Source: an uncultured Eubacterium sp. (GTDB taxonomy: Bacteria > Bacillota > Clostridia > Peptostreptococcales > Anaerovoracaceae). From it: a DNA stretch of 7,681 bases. The stretch lies in NCBI GenBank assembly GCA_900551775.1, contig URXI01000208.1, positions 1 through 7,681 on the forward strand, given 5' to 3'. Both the position numbers and the translations under genes were made by a program. Below are positions 1 to 5,522 of the stretch, piece by piece; the first letter of the stretch is position 1; every line of letters starts with the position of its first letter. The notes below the pieces were generated by a model. The model did no database searches. It was not told the origin of the DNA and saw nothing but the letters and a program-made list of their open reading frames with translations.

Positions 1-127
1 AGAAGAAAGCCATATTGGCGATCAGGAAGTGTGAAACCGACTGGATCTGCCGCTCCTTGATCGTTCCGGTCAGCAGCAGGACCATCAGAGCCACGCTCAA
101 AGCTGCCATGTATCTTTTTTTATTCAT
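1..127 (-). CDS. Start of a small hydrophobic protein, third gene of the HTH operon (partial)
   Basis: Only the first 42 codons are inside the window. The frame begins with MNKKRYMAALSVALMVLLLT, a lysine/arginine-rich start followed by a hydrophobic stretch (about residues 7-21), which suggests a membrane anchor or signal peptide. A short polar stretch (KERQIQS) and a second hydrophobic stretch follow. The ATG lies inside the last codons of the upstream HTH gene, so the two genes overlap by 8 nt in different frames. A GGAGG at 137-141 lies 9 nt before the ATG, inside the acidic tail of the HTH gene, which points to translational coupling. A second in-frame ATG (residue 7) has a less suitable upstream sequence. 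I do not recognise the family. The operon position suggests a membrane protein made together with the DUF2975-like protein and its regulator. Confidence 0.6.
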   Translation of the reverse strand, partial: MNKKRYMAALSVALMVLLLTGTIKERQIQSVSHFLIANMAFF

Positions 128-347
128 CTTCCTCTTCCTCCAATACGCCGTCGAATTTGAGAATATCTCCCACATCGCAGTGCAGGAAATAGCAGACTCT
201 GTTTATGGTGTGAAAGCGGATGCCCTTGGCTTTGCCGCTGCGCAGAATGGATAAATTGGCCTCCGTAATGCCCACCAGCTTACAAAGCTCCTTTGCCGTC
301 ATGCCATTCTCCTTCAGCACCTCATCTAAATAGATTTTGATTGCCAT
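120..347 (-). CDS. YozG-like Cro/C1-family HTH transcriptional regulator, 75 aa
   Basis: This is a small single-domain DNA-binding protein of the XRE/Cro-C1 type. Residues 5-13 form the first helix, 17-25 (TAKELCKLV) the second, and 26-37 (ITEANLSILRSG) the recognition helix. The following KAKGIRFHTINRVCYFLHCDVGDILKF is the signature of the YozG-like branch (GKAKAIRF...L...CQPGDIL in relatives). The protein ends in an acidic tail, EEEEDE. The ATG is preceded by GGAGG (353-357) with a 5-nt spacer, and the stop codon TAG of the upstream membrane gene overlaps that SD. In known members this regulator is commonly paired with a DUF2975 membrane protein, as here. It probably represses its own operon by binding the palindromes at 1255-1271 and 1297-1313; that binding is inferred. 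Family identification is strong. The signal that controls it is unknown. Confidence 0.9.
   Translation of the reverse strand: MAIKIYLDEVLKENGMTAKELCKLVGITEANLSILRSGKAKGIRFHTINRVCYFLHCDVGDILKFDGVLEEEEDE
137..141 (-). promoter_or_regulatory. Ribosome binding site inside the acidic tail of the HTH gene
   Basis: GGAGG, followed by AAGAGGAAG and then ATG, gives a 9-nt spacer to the start of the partial gene at 127. The purine-rich GAG/GAA codons of the EEEEDE tail of the HTH protein therefore also act as the SD region of the next gene. This is what fixes the chosen start. Confidence 0.65.
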
Positions 348-356
348 CGCTGCCTC

Positions 357-1235
357 CTAAATGATCATATCGTGATCTTCCTTCAAAGCCTTGTCGGATG
401 CAAAAAACTTTGACAGAAGGAGAATCGCAATGCACAGCACGATGGAAAAGAGCGGGATGTCAACTACATAATTGGCCTTGTAGACCTTCGTCCAGACCAG
501 AAATTGAAACAAGTTCACTGCGATGGAAACCAGAATCATCACCGAGACAGAGATGCGGCAGATCCGGCTCAGGGTTTCGGCAGCAGAAATGGTCTCCTGG
601 CTGTATCGATCGAGACGCAGTTGATCGACCATTTTGACCGCATAAACGATGACCACCATGTTCAAAACTGACGGAACCTTATCGGCAAAATACTTGATCC
701 AAAGGAAAAAGGAGGTGTTGTAGTCATTGTTCAGCTGCTGATCAATTTCCTTTACTCCTTGTGCCGCCGGTATCACCTCCGTAAAGATGCCCAGGATTAT
801 GTTTGCACAGATGGTTACCGCCATGACGATTAAAATGACTTTCAGATACTTCGCTAATTTCTTTTCGTCAGTGCCGGCTGACGCCTTCATGCATTTCAGC
901 ACTGCATAGCCGACCATCATGGACCAGAAGGTCATGGCCAGCGCCGCGCCTTTACCAGGCATGGCTCCGTAGAGGGCGCTGTTGATATAGCCCGGATTCA
1001 CCATAAAATACATCATGATAAAGAGCAGCACCGACATCATAATCAGAAGAATGTCGATGGCATCTGGCTCTTTTTTCTGCCTGGCAACCCTGTAAACCAG
1101 ATAAAGCACAGGTGCAATAGAGATAAACAGATAAATAGCCATTGCTGCAATATTTCCCGCTGAACTTGCCAGCGACAATGCGCGCAAGGCTTCCCCGATC
1201 TGTCCGAAGGGAAAAGTAAAAATCTCCTGATTCAT
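357..1235 (-). CDS. Seven-helix membrane protein with DUF2975-like C-terminus, 292 aa
   Basis: This is an integral membrane protein of unknown function. Hydrophobic segments lie at about residues 28-48, 59-79, 96-115, 130-151, 188-204, 226-248 and 258-278. The C-terminal third resembles DUF2975: a DRYSQETISAAETLSRICR stretch (209-227) stands where that family has its PF(S/T)xEN...L..I helix, and the protein ends LSKFFASDKALKEDHDMII, matching the usual ..iF..G..L.eE.DLTI ending. Ordinary DUF2975 proteins are about 150-180 residues with four helices, so about 120 N-terminal residues with extra helices are unusual. The ATG follows GGAGG (1241-1245) with a 5-nt spacer. The gene is followed immediately by the YozG-like regulator, the standard partner of DUF2975, which supports the assignment. 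I am sure it is a real membrane-protein gene and moderately sure of the DUF2975 relationship. Confidence 0.8.
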   Translation of the reverse strand: MNQEIFTFPFGQIGEALRALSLASSAGNIAAMAIYLFISIAPVLYLVYRVARQKKEPDAIDILLIMMSVLLFIMMYFMVNPGYINSALYGAMPGKGAALAMTFWSMMVGYAVLKCMKASAGTDEKKLAKYLKVILIVMAVTICANIILGIFTEVIPAAQGVKEIDQQLNNDYNTSFFLWIKYFADKVPSVLNMVVIVYAVKMVDQLRLDRYSQETISAAETLSRICRISVSVMILVSIAVNLFQFLVWTKVYKANYVVDIPLFSIVLCIAILLLSKFFASDKALKEDHDMII

Positions 1236-1252
1236 GGTGACCTCCTGCCACT

Positions 1253-1315
1253 AATTATTGTTTTACGATAATTCTTAATCTAAGGATACCACAAAATTAT
1301 CGTTTGTCAATAATT
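1253..1315. promoter_or_regulatory. Pair of palindromic operators bracketing the operon promoter
   Basis: TTATTGTTTTACGATAA (1255-1271) and TTATCGTTTGTCAATAA (1297-1313) are each an imperfect palindrome of the form TTATYG-N5-CRATAA. They face opposite ways, so the 21-bp blocks 1253-1273 and 1295-1315 are also inverted copies of each other, matching at 17 of 21 positions, with the four mismatches in the central spacer. Their centres are 42 bp apart, four helical turns. One covers the -35 box and the other lies just after the predicted transcription start. The likely ligand is the HTH protein encoded at 120-347. The repeats are plain in the sequence; the binding is inferred. Confidence 0.7.
1283..1310 (-). 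promoter_or_regulatory. Sigma-A-type promoter of the membrane protein/HTH operon
   Basis: On the minus strand a perfect TTGACA (-35, 1305-1310) is followed after 16 bp by TATCCT (-10, 1283-1288). Transcription should start near 1276, leaving about 40 nt of leader before the ATG at 1235. The near-consensus -35 and weak -10 lie between two palindromic operators. Confidence 0.7.
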
Positions 1316-1459
1316 TTTTCTTCATCCGGCAGAGGATGCCATGCCTGCTTTTTTGTGAAGGTATGCCTGGCTGTTCTCATCATCTTCTTGCTGTCTTCAC
1401 TTCTCTCTTGATCGATCTCAGGTCCTTTGAATATTTTTCTTTAAGCAGATTATATAATA

Positions 1460-1487
1460 ACCCCGCCTCTTTTGTAATAGGCAGGGT
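1460..1487 (-). terminator. Probable terminator after the MFS/TetR operon
   Basis: Read on the minus strand, ACCCTGCCT (1479-1487) pairs with AGGCGGGGT (1460-1468) to give a 9-bp stem with one G-U wobble and a 10-nt loop. It begins about 30 nt after the last possible stop of the decayed TetR gene. The following TATTATATAAT is U-rich but not a clean U-tract, so the terminator may be moderate in strength. The rest of 1316-1459 shows no credible gene. Confidence 0.55.
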
Positions 1488-1518
1488 CTTTCTAAATCTG
1501 ATTCTATTAAATCTCAGA

Positions 1519-2036
1519 CTACCGTTTTTCAAAATTGCATTCCATGCGGGCAATCAAGCCTTCTATCTGCTCTCTGGCTGTTTTCTCCCGCACCTCCTGA
1601 AAGAACCCAGGCAGCCGCAAGGCTTTGATAAAACCTCACCTGTGAACGATGGAAGTCCTCAAAATTTTCCGTACTCAGATTGCGGAAAACACTGTTCTGA
1701 TCCTCGATTGACATGACGATAATTCCTGTCTCCGCACGGCAATGCAAAGTTCGAGGAAGTGCCGGACTCCGTCTTTCCAGGTGGCGCCCGGCTGCGCCAT
1801 GTATTCCTTTGACATGTTCACCAACAAAGGGTGCTGTGATTTCATGGTCTCGGCGACAACTCCTCCTTGGAGGGGAAGAAGCTGTAGAAAAAATTCTTTG
1901 ATATGCCCACCTGTCCGTAAATCTCCGACAGGGTCGTGTGGCGATAACCCTGCCTGGCAAAGAGCTGGCGTCCCGCTTGCAGCAGTTTTTCTCTGATCTC
2001 AATGCGTTCTTCCTGCGAATAAGCCTTTTTTGACAT
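1519..2036 (-). pseudogene. TetR-family transcriptional regulator, broken by at least three frame disruptions
   Basis: The start is clear: GGGAGAGG precedes ATG at 2036, 14 nt after the stop of the MFS gene. Frame 1 gives a complete TetR DNA-binding domain (RLFARQGYRHTTLSEIYGQV, then GISKNFFYSFFPSKEEL, residues 26-60). It then runs into a stop as SPRP. One missing base near 1856-1859 would restore VAETMKSQHPLLVNMSKEYM. A second shift of the same sign near 1726-1731 is needed to join VRHFLELCIAVRRQ to GIIVMSIEDQNSVFRNLSTE. A third, between about 1600 and 1640, is needed to reach FFQEVREKTAREQIEGLIAR and the stop at 1519. The repaired product would be about 173 residues, somewhat short for TetR, so the third lesion may be a larger deletion. 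The gene probably once repressed the transporter operon it sits in. Only an isolated HTH domain of 64 residues could be made now. Confidence 0.85.
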
Positions 2037-2050
2037 AATCCCTCTCCCTT

Positions 2051-3262
2051 TTAGCTGGTCTGCTTCTTCACCCGGTCTACCGATGCGATGATAATCAGTG
2101 CGCCGATGGCCGTCGCGATGGTTGCGACCAGGGTCAGCATCTTCGCTCCGCTGAGATCCAGGATGATTCCGCCCAAAAGGCTGGAAATCATGGTAGTCAC
2201 TGTGACCATCATGGTGAAAAGCGCCTGGCCTTTGACGGCCTCCCCCTTGCTCATCATCTCGTCGATGAAATGCACCATGGTCGGCAGGAACAGCCCAAAG
2301 GAGATCAGCTGGAACAACTGGGCGATGTACACCATGGTTACAGATGTGGCGATATAGCACATGGCGATTTTGACGACAAAACCTATGGCGGATACTTTCA
2401 GCATCAGCTGGCAGCTAAAGTGCTTGCGCAGATTGTCAAAGCAGAACATGACCGGAATTTCCAAAAATGCCATCAAAGACAGGATGCGCCCCATATCCTC
2501 GCTGTCGCCTCCCACGTTGGAAACGACCTGGATCATATAGTTGTTGAGTACCTGATTGCTGAAATAGACGCCGATGACGCCGATGTTCACCACCAGGAAC
2601 ACTTTGTTTCTCTTGATAAAGTCGAGCAGATTGATTTCTTCTATATCGTCGTCTTTTCGGTTAAGGTCGATGACGCCTTTGTCCGTATTGACGGTCTTCA
2701 CTTTGTTGTACTCTGACTTGGTCAAGGCCAGGCTGATCAGCAGCATGACGAGAATCACTTCACCGGTGATGGGCATGACCATGACTCCGTAATTTTCTAC
2801 CATGGTGCCCAAAACGCCTACCAGAGCAGAATAGGCTAACGATCCCACCCCTCTGGCAAAGCCGAAGTTGATGTGGCTGCCGCACTGCTGCAGTTTGAAG
2901 CACAAAGAATTGACCAGAGGCTGCAGGATGGTATGCCACGCGATGAGCATCAGAAAAATCACTGACAAAGCCAGGGTCTTCTTTTGCAGAACACACAGTC
3001 CCGCCATCATCAAAATCATGATGATGGTCATAAGCTGAATCATGCCGATCAGCGTGATCTTCTTTGACCTGTCAGCAAAATCAGCGACCAGGGGCTGCAG
3101 AACCACCGCAACGACGTTTGCCACAGCCAGAATAACTCCGATTTCCGAGTTAGAATAACCTCTCGACAGCAAAAAGACAGACGCAAAGCTGCCTACGATT
3201 CCATATAACATCCAATACGTCCCCTGGGTACAGGCGTATTTAAAATTCAGTAATTTCCCCAT
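2051..3262 (-). CDS. Major facilitator superfamily transporter (LacY/MFS_1-like), 403 aa
   Basis: This is a polytopic inner-membrane transporter, apparently intact. The N-terminal half (QGTYWMLYGIVGSFASVFLL, 13-32) and the GFARGVGSLAYSALVG segment (134-149) resemble the MFS_1-like group that includes LacY and nucleoside:proton symporters. A motif-A-like loop, DFADRSKK (61-68), lies between helices 2 and 3. A charged cytoplasmic linker (about 181-220, with RKDDDIEE) separates the two six-helix halves. The ATG has GGAGG (3269-3273) with a 6-nt spacer, and a promoter with an extended -10 lies just upstream. The broken TetR gene follows after 14 nt, an arrangement common for efflux pumps, but the sequence does not reveal substrate or direction. 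The MFS fold is near certain; the substrate is unknown. Confidence 0.88.
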   Translation of the reverse strand: MGKLLNFKYACTQGTYWMLYGIVGSFASVFLLSRGYSNSEIGVILAVANVVAVVLQPLVADFADRSKKITLIGMIQLMTIIMILMMAGLCVLQKKTLALSVIFLMLIAWHTILQPLVNSLCFKLQQCGSHINFGFARGVGSLAYSALVGVLGTMVENYGVMVMPITGEVILVMLLISLALTKSEYNKVKTVNTDKGVIDLNRKDDDIEEINLLDFIKRNKVFLVVNIGVIGVYFSNQVLNNYMIQVVSNVGGDSEDMGRILSLMAFLEIPVMFCFDNLRKHFSCQLMLKVSAIGFVVKIAMCYIATSVTMVYIAQLFQLISFGLFLPTMVHFIDEMMSKGEAVKGQALFTMMVTVTTMISSLLGGIILDLSGAKMLTLVATIATAIGALIIIASVDRVKKQTS

Positions 3263-3301
3263 GACCTTCCTCCGATTGCACCAAAATATTCCTACCTAAT
3301 G

Positions 3302-3329
3302 ATTATACCAGTCTGCGTTGGTTTTGCAA
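3302..3329 (-). promoter_or_regulatory. Promoter of the MFS/TetR operon
   Basis: On the minus strand a consensus TATAAT (3302-3307) is preceded by an extended -10 TG one base upstream (CTGGTATAAT) and by a fair -35, TTGCAA (3324-3329), with a 16-bp spacer. Transcription should start near 3295, about 33 nt before the MFS start codon. Confidence 0.75.
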
Positions 3330-3341
3330 AGGGAATTTGCA
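3325..3341. promoter_or_regulatory. Inverted repeat over the -35 box of the MFS promoter, candidate TetR operator
   Basis: TGCAAAGGGAATTTGCA has perfect 6-bp arms (TGCAAA/TTTGCA) around a 5-bp spacer, 17 bp in total, a usual size for a TetR-family operator. It overlaps the -35 hexamer, where binding would block RNA polymerase. The TetR gene of this operon is broken, so the site may be an orphan. The repeat is seen directly; its role is inferred. Confidence 0.5.
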
Positions 3342-3558
3342 TGAGGTGACACGGCAAACGCATGAAAGCTGATAAAGGCTGCCTGCAGATGCAAATAAAA
3401 GTCCTTCGGAATGCCTCCCACCCGGTATGCATACGGTATGTTTATTTTTTGGGGTACTTTTTTGATCATCGATTTCAGGTGCAATTTGCTATTAAATGTA
3501 ACCAAAACGCGAAAGGCTAACCGATGTAAGCGTGATTTCTAGAGTTGTTATAGAATCA

Positions 3559-3578
3559 ATTGTATCAAATATTACAAT
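3559..3578. repeat. Inverted repeat ATTGTA-N8-TACAAT in the intergenic region
   Basis: ATTGTATCAAATATTACAAT has perfect 6-bp arms in an AT-rich stretch. No well-formed promoter could be placed around it. It lies in the 424-bp gap between the AAA/nuclease gene and the MFS gene, which otherwise holds only the MFS promoter, a short direct repeat and a terminator. Chance is possible in such AT-rich sequence. Confidence 0.3.
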
Positions 3579-3606
3579 ATTTCCGACAAGGTTTTCAAGC
3601 ACTGTT

Positions 3607-3636
3607 CAATAAGTGTCGATTTTTTGCAATAAGTGT
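3607..3636. repeat. 10-bp direct repeat CAATAAGTGT with 20-bp period
   Basis: CAATAAGTGT occurs at 3607-3616 and again at 3627-3636 (ACACTTATTG on the minus strand), separated by CGATTTTTTG. The pair lies just past the U-tract of the AAA/nuclease gene's terminator. The 20-bp period is close to two helical turns, so a tandem protein-binding site is possible. No gene start lies nearby on either strand. Confidence 0.35.
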
Positions 3637-3640
3637 AAAC

Positions 3641-3674
3641 AAAAAGGCGCCGCGGATCAAATTTCCGCAGCGCC
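3641..3674 (-). terminator. Rho-independent terminator of the AAA/nuclease gene
   Basis: On the minus strand GGCGCTGCGGA (3664-3674) pairs with TCCGCGGCGCC (3646-3656), giving an 11-bp stem with one G-U wobble and a 7-nt loop, followed directly by TTTTTGTTT. It starts 12 nt after the stop codon. It closely resembles the terminator at 5480-5510 in stem sequence, upstream TGAACAAA and distance from the stop codon. Confidence 0.9.
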
Positions 3675-3686
3675 ATTTGTTCATAA

Positions 3687-5393
3687 TTAACAGTTCTTGC
3701 AGCACCCTCCTGCTCTCACGATGCAGCCCTTCTTGTACAGCGCAATGCCATATTTTAGTATCGGACTGTAACCATCTTTTAGAAGCGGAGCCGCATAGTC
3801 CTGCTCCTCTATCTGCCGCAGGGCTTCTTCGCATTTTGACTCCATTTCGGCAAAGCTCTCTGCTACTTTCAATTCTATGATGATGGCCATGCCCATGAAT
3901 TTCTTTTCCTGCAGAATCAAGTCCGGCCTGCCCTTTCCGCTCTCCCTGTTGGAAAGTACCTGGTAACGCCCGGTGTTCTTGAGAAGGCCGCTCAGGAACC
4001 CGTGGTAGTAACTTTCCGCATAGTCAAAGAAACTGATGGTGTCCATCAGCTGTTCGGAAATAAAGTCCGCAGCAGCCTTGCAGTCGCCCTCTTCCAATGC
4101 TTTGATCAGCGGGCTCTTGTCAACGGATTCAATCTTCTCGTCAAACCAGCCTACAATAGACTGACGGTAAATTGATTTGATTTCTTTATTGGGGATAGTC
4201 ATCTCCAGATAGATGGTCTCTCCCTCGATGCGCTGTGCCTTCATCTTCAGATAGCCTGTGAAGAACAGGAAATTCCACAAGTTATCTCTGGACGTATGGA
4301 TATCCCCATAGGTGATTTCCTCATGGACTGGCTTTTCGATGGTGCCGCCGTCCATCAGGGTTTCCAGCTCTCCCCGTGTGATATCATCAGCATCCTCCAC
4401 CAGCGACTTTACAATGTCGTTACTAGAGGTGTTGGACCAGTAGGGTTTTGTTGCGATCTGGTTGCCGGACTGCACGCTCTTTGCATAATTCAGGATACTC
4501 CACGGGTTGTAAATCTCCGTATCCCCGAAGCAGTATCCGTCGTACCATGCATGTGCTTGTTCAAATCTGTCCGCCTGGCCGTAGTAATCCAGCATCTGCC
4601 GCACCTCTGCCTCGGTAAAGCCAAACCATCTGCTGTACGCCTTGCTGATGACAGAATGGATTTCCAGATTGTTCAGTCCTGCGAAGATGCTTTCACGGCT
4701 GATTCTGAGGCATCCGGTGATGACGCCCATCCTCAGATACTGATTGGTTTTCAGCGCGGATTCAAACAGGGAGCGGATGAATCCAATCATCTCGTCATAG
4801 AACCCCCTGAAATATGCGTTTTCCAGCGGCACGTCGTATTCGTCAATGAGAATCACCGCTTCTCTTCCGTGGTATTTGTAGAGACATTCCGACAGAAAGG
4901 CCAGCGCCTTCGCATATACGATATCATCTGCCTTTCCTTCCCATACAGCGGTGAACAGTTCCCTGTTTCTAGGGGACATCTCCCCAGCGAGCACATAGGC
5001 GTGGCGGTCGAATTCCTTGATGATTTCATCAACCAGGCTGGCATGTGCCATCGCAAAGTCATTCTGTTTGCCTGACTTCAGCGACAAGCTGATGACCGGG
5101 TATTGCCCCATATGGGAAAGGTACTTCTCCCCCGCTTCTATGATGGCCATCCCCTCAAAGAGGTGGCTGTTGTCTATCTTCTGCCCTTGCATCGTCCTTT
5201 CGTCCTCGAAAAAGCGGCGGAGCATGGAAAGATTCAATGTCTTTCCAAACCGGCGCGGCCTTGTAATCAGTGTCGTCTGTGCCCCGACATCAAGAAGCTC
5301 CCGAATCATCAAAGTCTTGTCTACCAGATACAGGTTTTCGTCTTTGAACTTTTTGAAATCCTCGTACCCGATTGGGATTTTTTTCTTGTCCAT
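3687..5393 (-). CDS. AAA-ATPase-like protein with C-terminal PD-(D/E)XK nuclease-fold domain, 568 aa
   Basis: The N-terminus IPIGYEDFKKF (6-16) followed by YLVDKTLMI is the signature of the AAA-ATPase-like family (PF09820). The nucleotide-binding loop is the family's variant form TRPRRFGKTLN (44-54), and Walker B is AVILIDEYD (179-187). A C-terminal PDDEXK_9-type domain (PF08011) has a GRPDLI strand with Asp491 and IIELKV with Glu507 and Lys509, so D and ExK are kept; QIEEQDYA follows. Length is normal for the family, which is multi-copy in Clostridia and Bacteroidetes and has no settled function; roles in DNA processing or mobile-element conflict are only suggestions. The start at 5393 has GAGGTGA 7 nt upstream; ATG 5399, two codons earlier, is also possible. 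The frame stays open to 5462, but that region holds the promoter. The protein ends in an unusual GGCCKNC. The gene is monocistronic. Confidence 0.9.
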   Translation of the reverse strand: MDKKKIPIGYEDFKKFKDENLYLVDKTLMIRELLDVGAQTTLITRPRRFGKTLNLSMLRRFFEDERTMQGQKIDNSHLFEGMAIIEAGEKYLSHMGQYPVISLSLKSGKQNDFAMAHASLVDEIIKEFDRHAYVLAGEMSPRNRELFTAVWEGKADDIVYAKALAFLSECLYKYHGREAVILIDEYDVPLENAYFRGFYDEMIGFIRSLFESALKTNQYLRMGVITGCLRISRESIFAGLNNLEIHSVISKAYSRWFGFTEAEVRQMLDYYGQADRFEQAHAWYDGYCFGDTEIYNPWSILNYAKSVQSGNQIATKPYWSNTSSNDIVKSLVEDADDITRGELETLMDGGTIEKPVHEEITYGDIHTSRDNLWNFLFFTGYLKMKAQRIEGETIYLEMTIPNKEIKSIYRQSIVGWFDEKIESVDKSPLIKALEEGDCKAAADFISEQLMDTISFFDYAESYYHGFLSGLLKNTGRYQVLSNRESGKGRPDLILQEKKFMGMAIIIELKVAESFAEMESKCEEALRQIEEQDYAAPLLKDGYSPILKYGIALYKKGCIVRAGGCCKNC

Positions 5394-5426
5394 CTTCATC
5401 TCACCTCTTTTTCTCCGTATACCTAT

Positions 5427-5455
5427 AGTATATGTGAAAAACAGTAAAATCACAA
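5427..5455 (-). promoter_or_regulatory. Promoter of the AAA/nuclease gene
   Basis: On the minus strand TTGTGA (5450-5455) and TATACT (5427-5432) are separated by 17 bp. Transcription should start near 5420, leaving a short leader with the SD GAGGTGA. This rules out translation from the upstream in-frame start at 5462. Confidence 0.7.
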
Positions 5456-5464
5456 GCCACAATG

Positions 5465-5510
5465 AAAAAATGCGCGCTTAAAAAGCGCCGCGAATTCTCA
5501 TCCGCGGCGC
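5465..5510 (-). terminator. Rho-independent terminator of the nitroreductase gene, with an overlapping second hairpin
   Basis: On the minus strand GCGCCGCG (5503-5510) pairs perfectly with CGCGGCGC (5485-5492) around a 10-nt loop and is followed by TTTTT (5480-5484). A second hairpin, GCGCTT/AAGCGC (5483-5488 with 5474-5479), reuses part of the first stem's 3' arm and is followed 3 nt later by TTTTTT (5465-5470). The two cannot form together, so the second may act as a back-up. The gene's stop codon lies 12 nt before the stem. Confidence 0.85.
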
Positions 5511-5522
5511 CTTTGTTCACGA

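Noticed and set aside
1382..1555. 57-codon minus-strand open frame (TTG start, ending KREVKTARR) overlapping the end of the TetR pseudogene
   Set aside because: It has no ATG or SD, runs through the terminator hairpin at 1460-1487, and matches no family I know. It is probably an accidental opening in AT-rich DNA.
1336..1716. 126-codon plus-strand frame starting MPCLLFCEGMPG
   Set aside because: Most of it is the complement of the TetR remnant and terminator, it lacks an SD, and its sequence shows no domain.
3422..3441. GTATGCATAC palindrome and repeated CGGTATG upstream of the MFS promoter
   Set aside because: It lies about 100 bp upstream of the -35 box with no partner site, and short self-complementary runs of this length arise by chance.
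3296..3505. 69-codon minus-strand frame with a TTG start in the gap before the MFS gene
   Set aside because: It has no SD, no recognisable family, and its end runs through the MFS promoter and the candidate operator. A degraded gene fragment cannot be excluded.
4296..5075. 259-codon plus-strand frame opposite the AAA/nuclease gene
   Set aside because: It is the complement of clear AAA-ATPase coding sequence, with low-complexity shadow composition and no ribosome binding site.
5394..5462. N-terminal extension of the AAA/nuclease protein starting MWLVILLFFTYTIG, which looks like a signal peptide
   Set aside because: The DNA here is a good promoter (TTGTGA-17-TATACT) and a good SD follows it. 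Family members start at the IPIGYEDF motif, so the hydrophobic stretch is an artefact of the AT-rich promoter.
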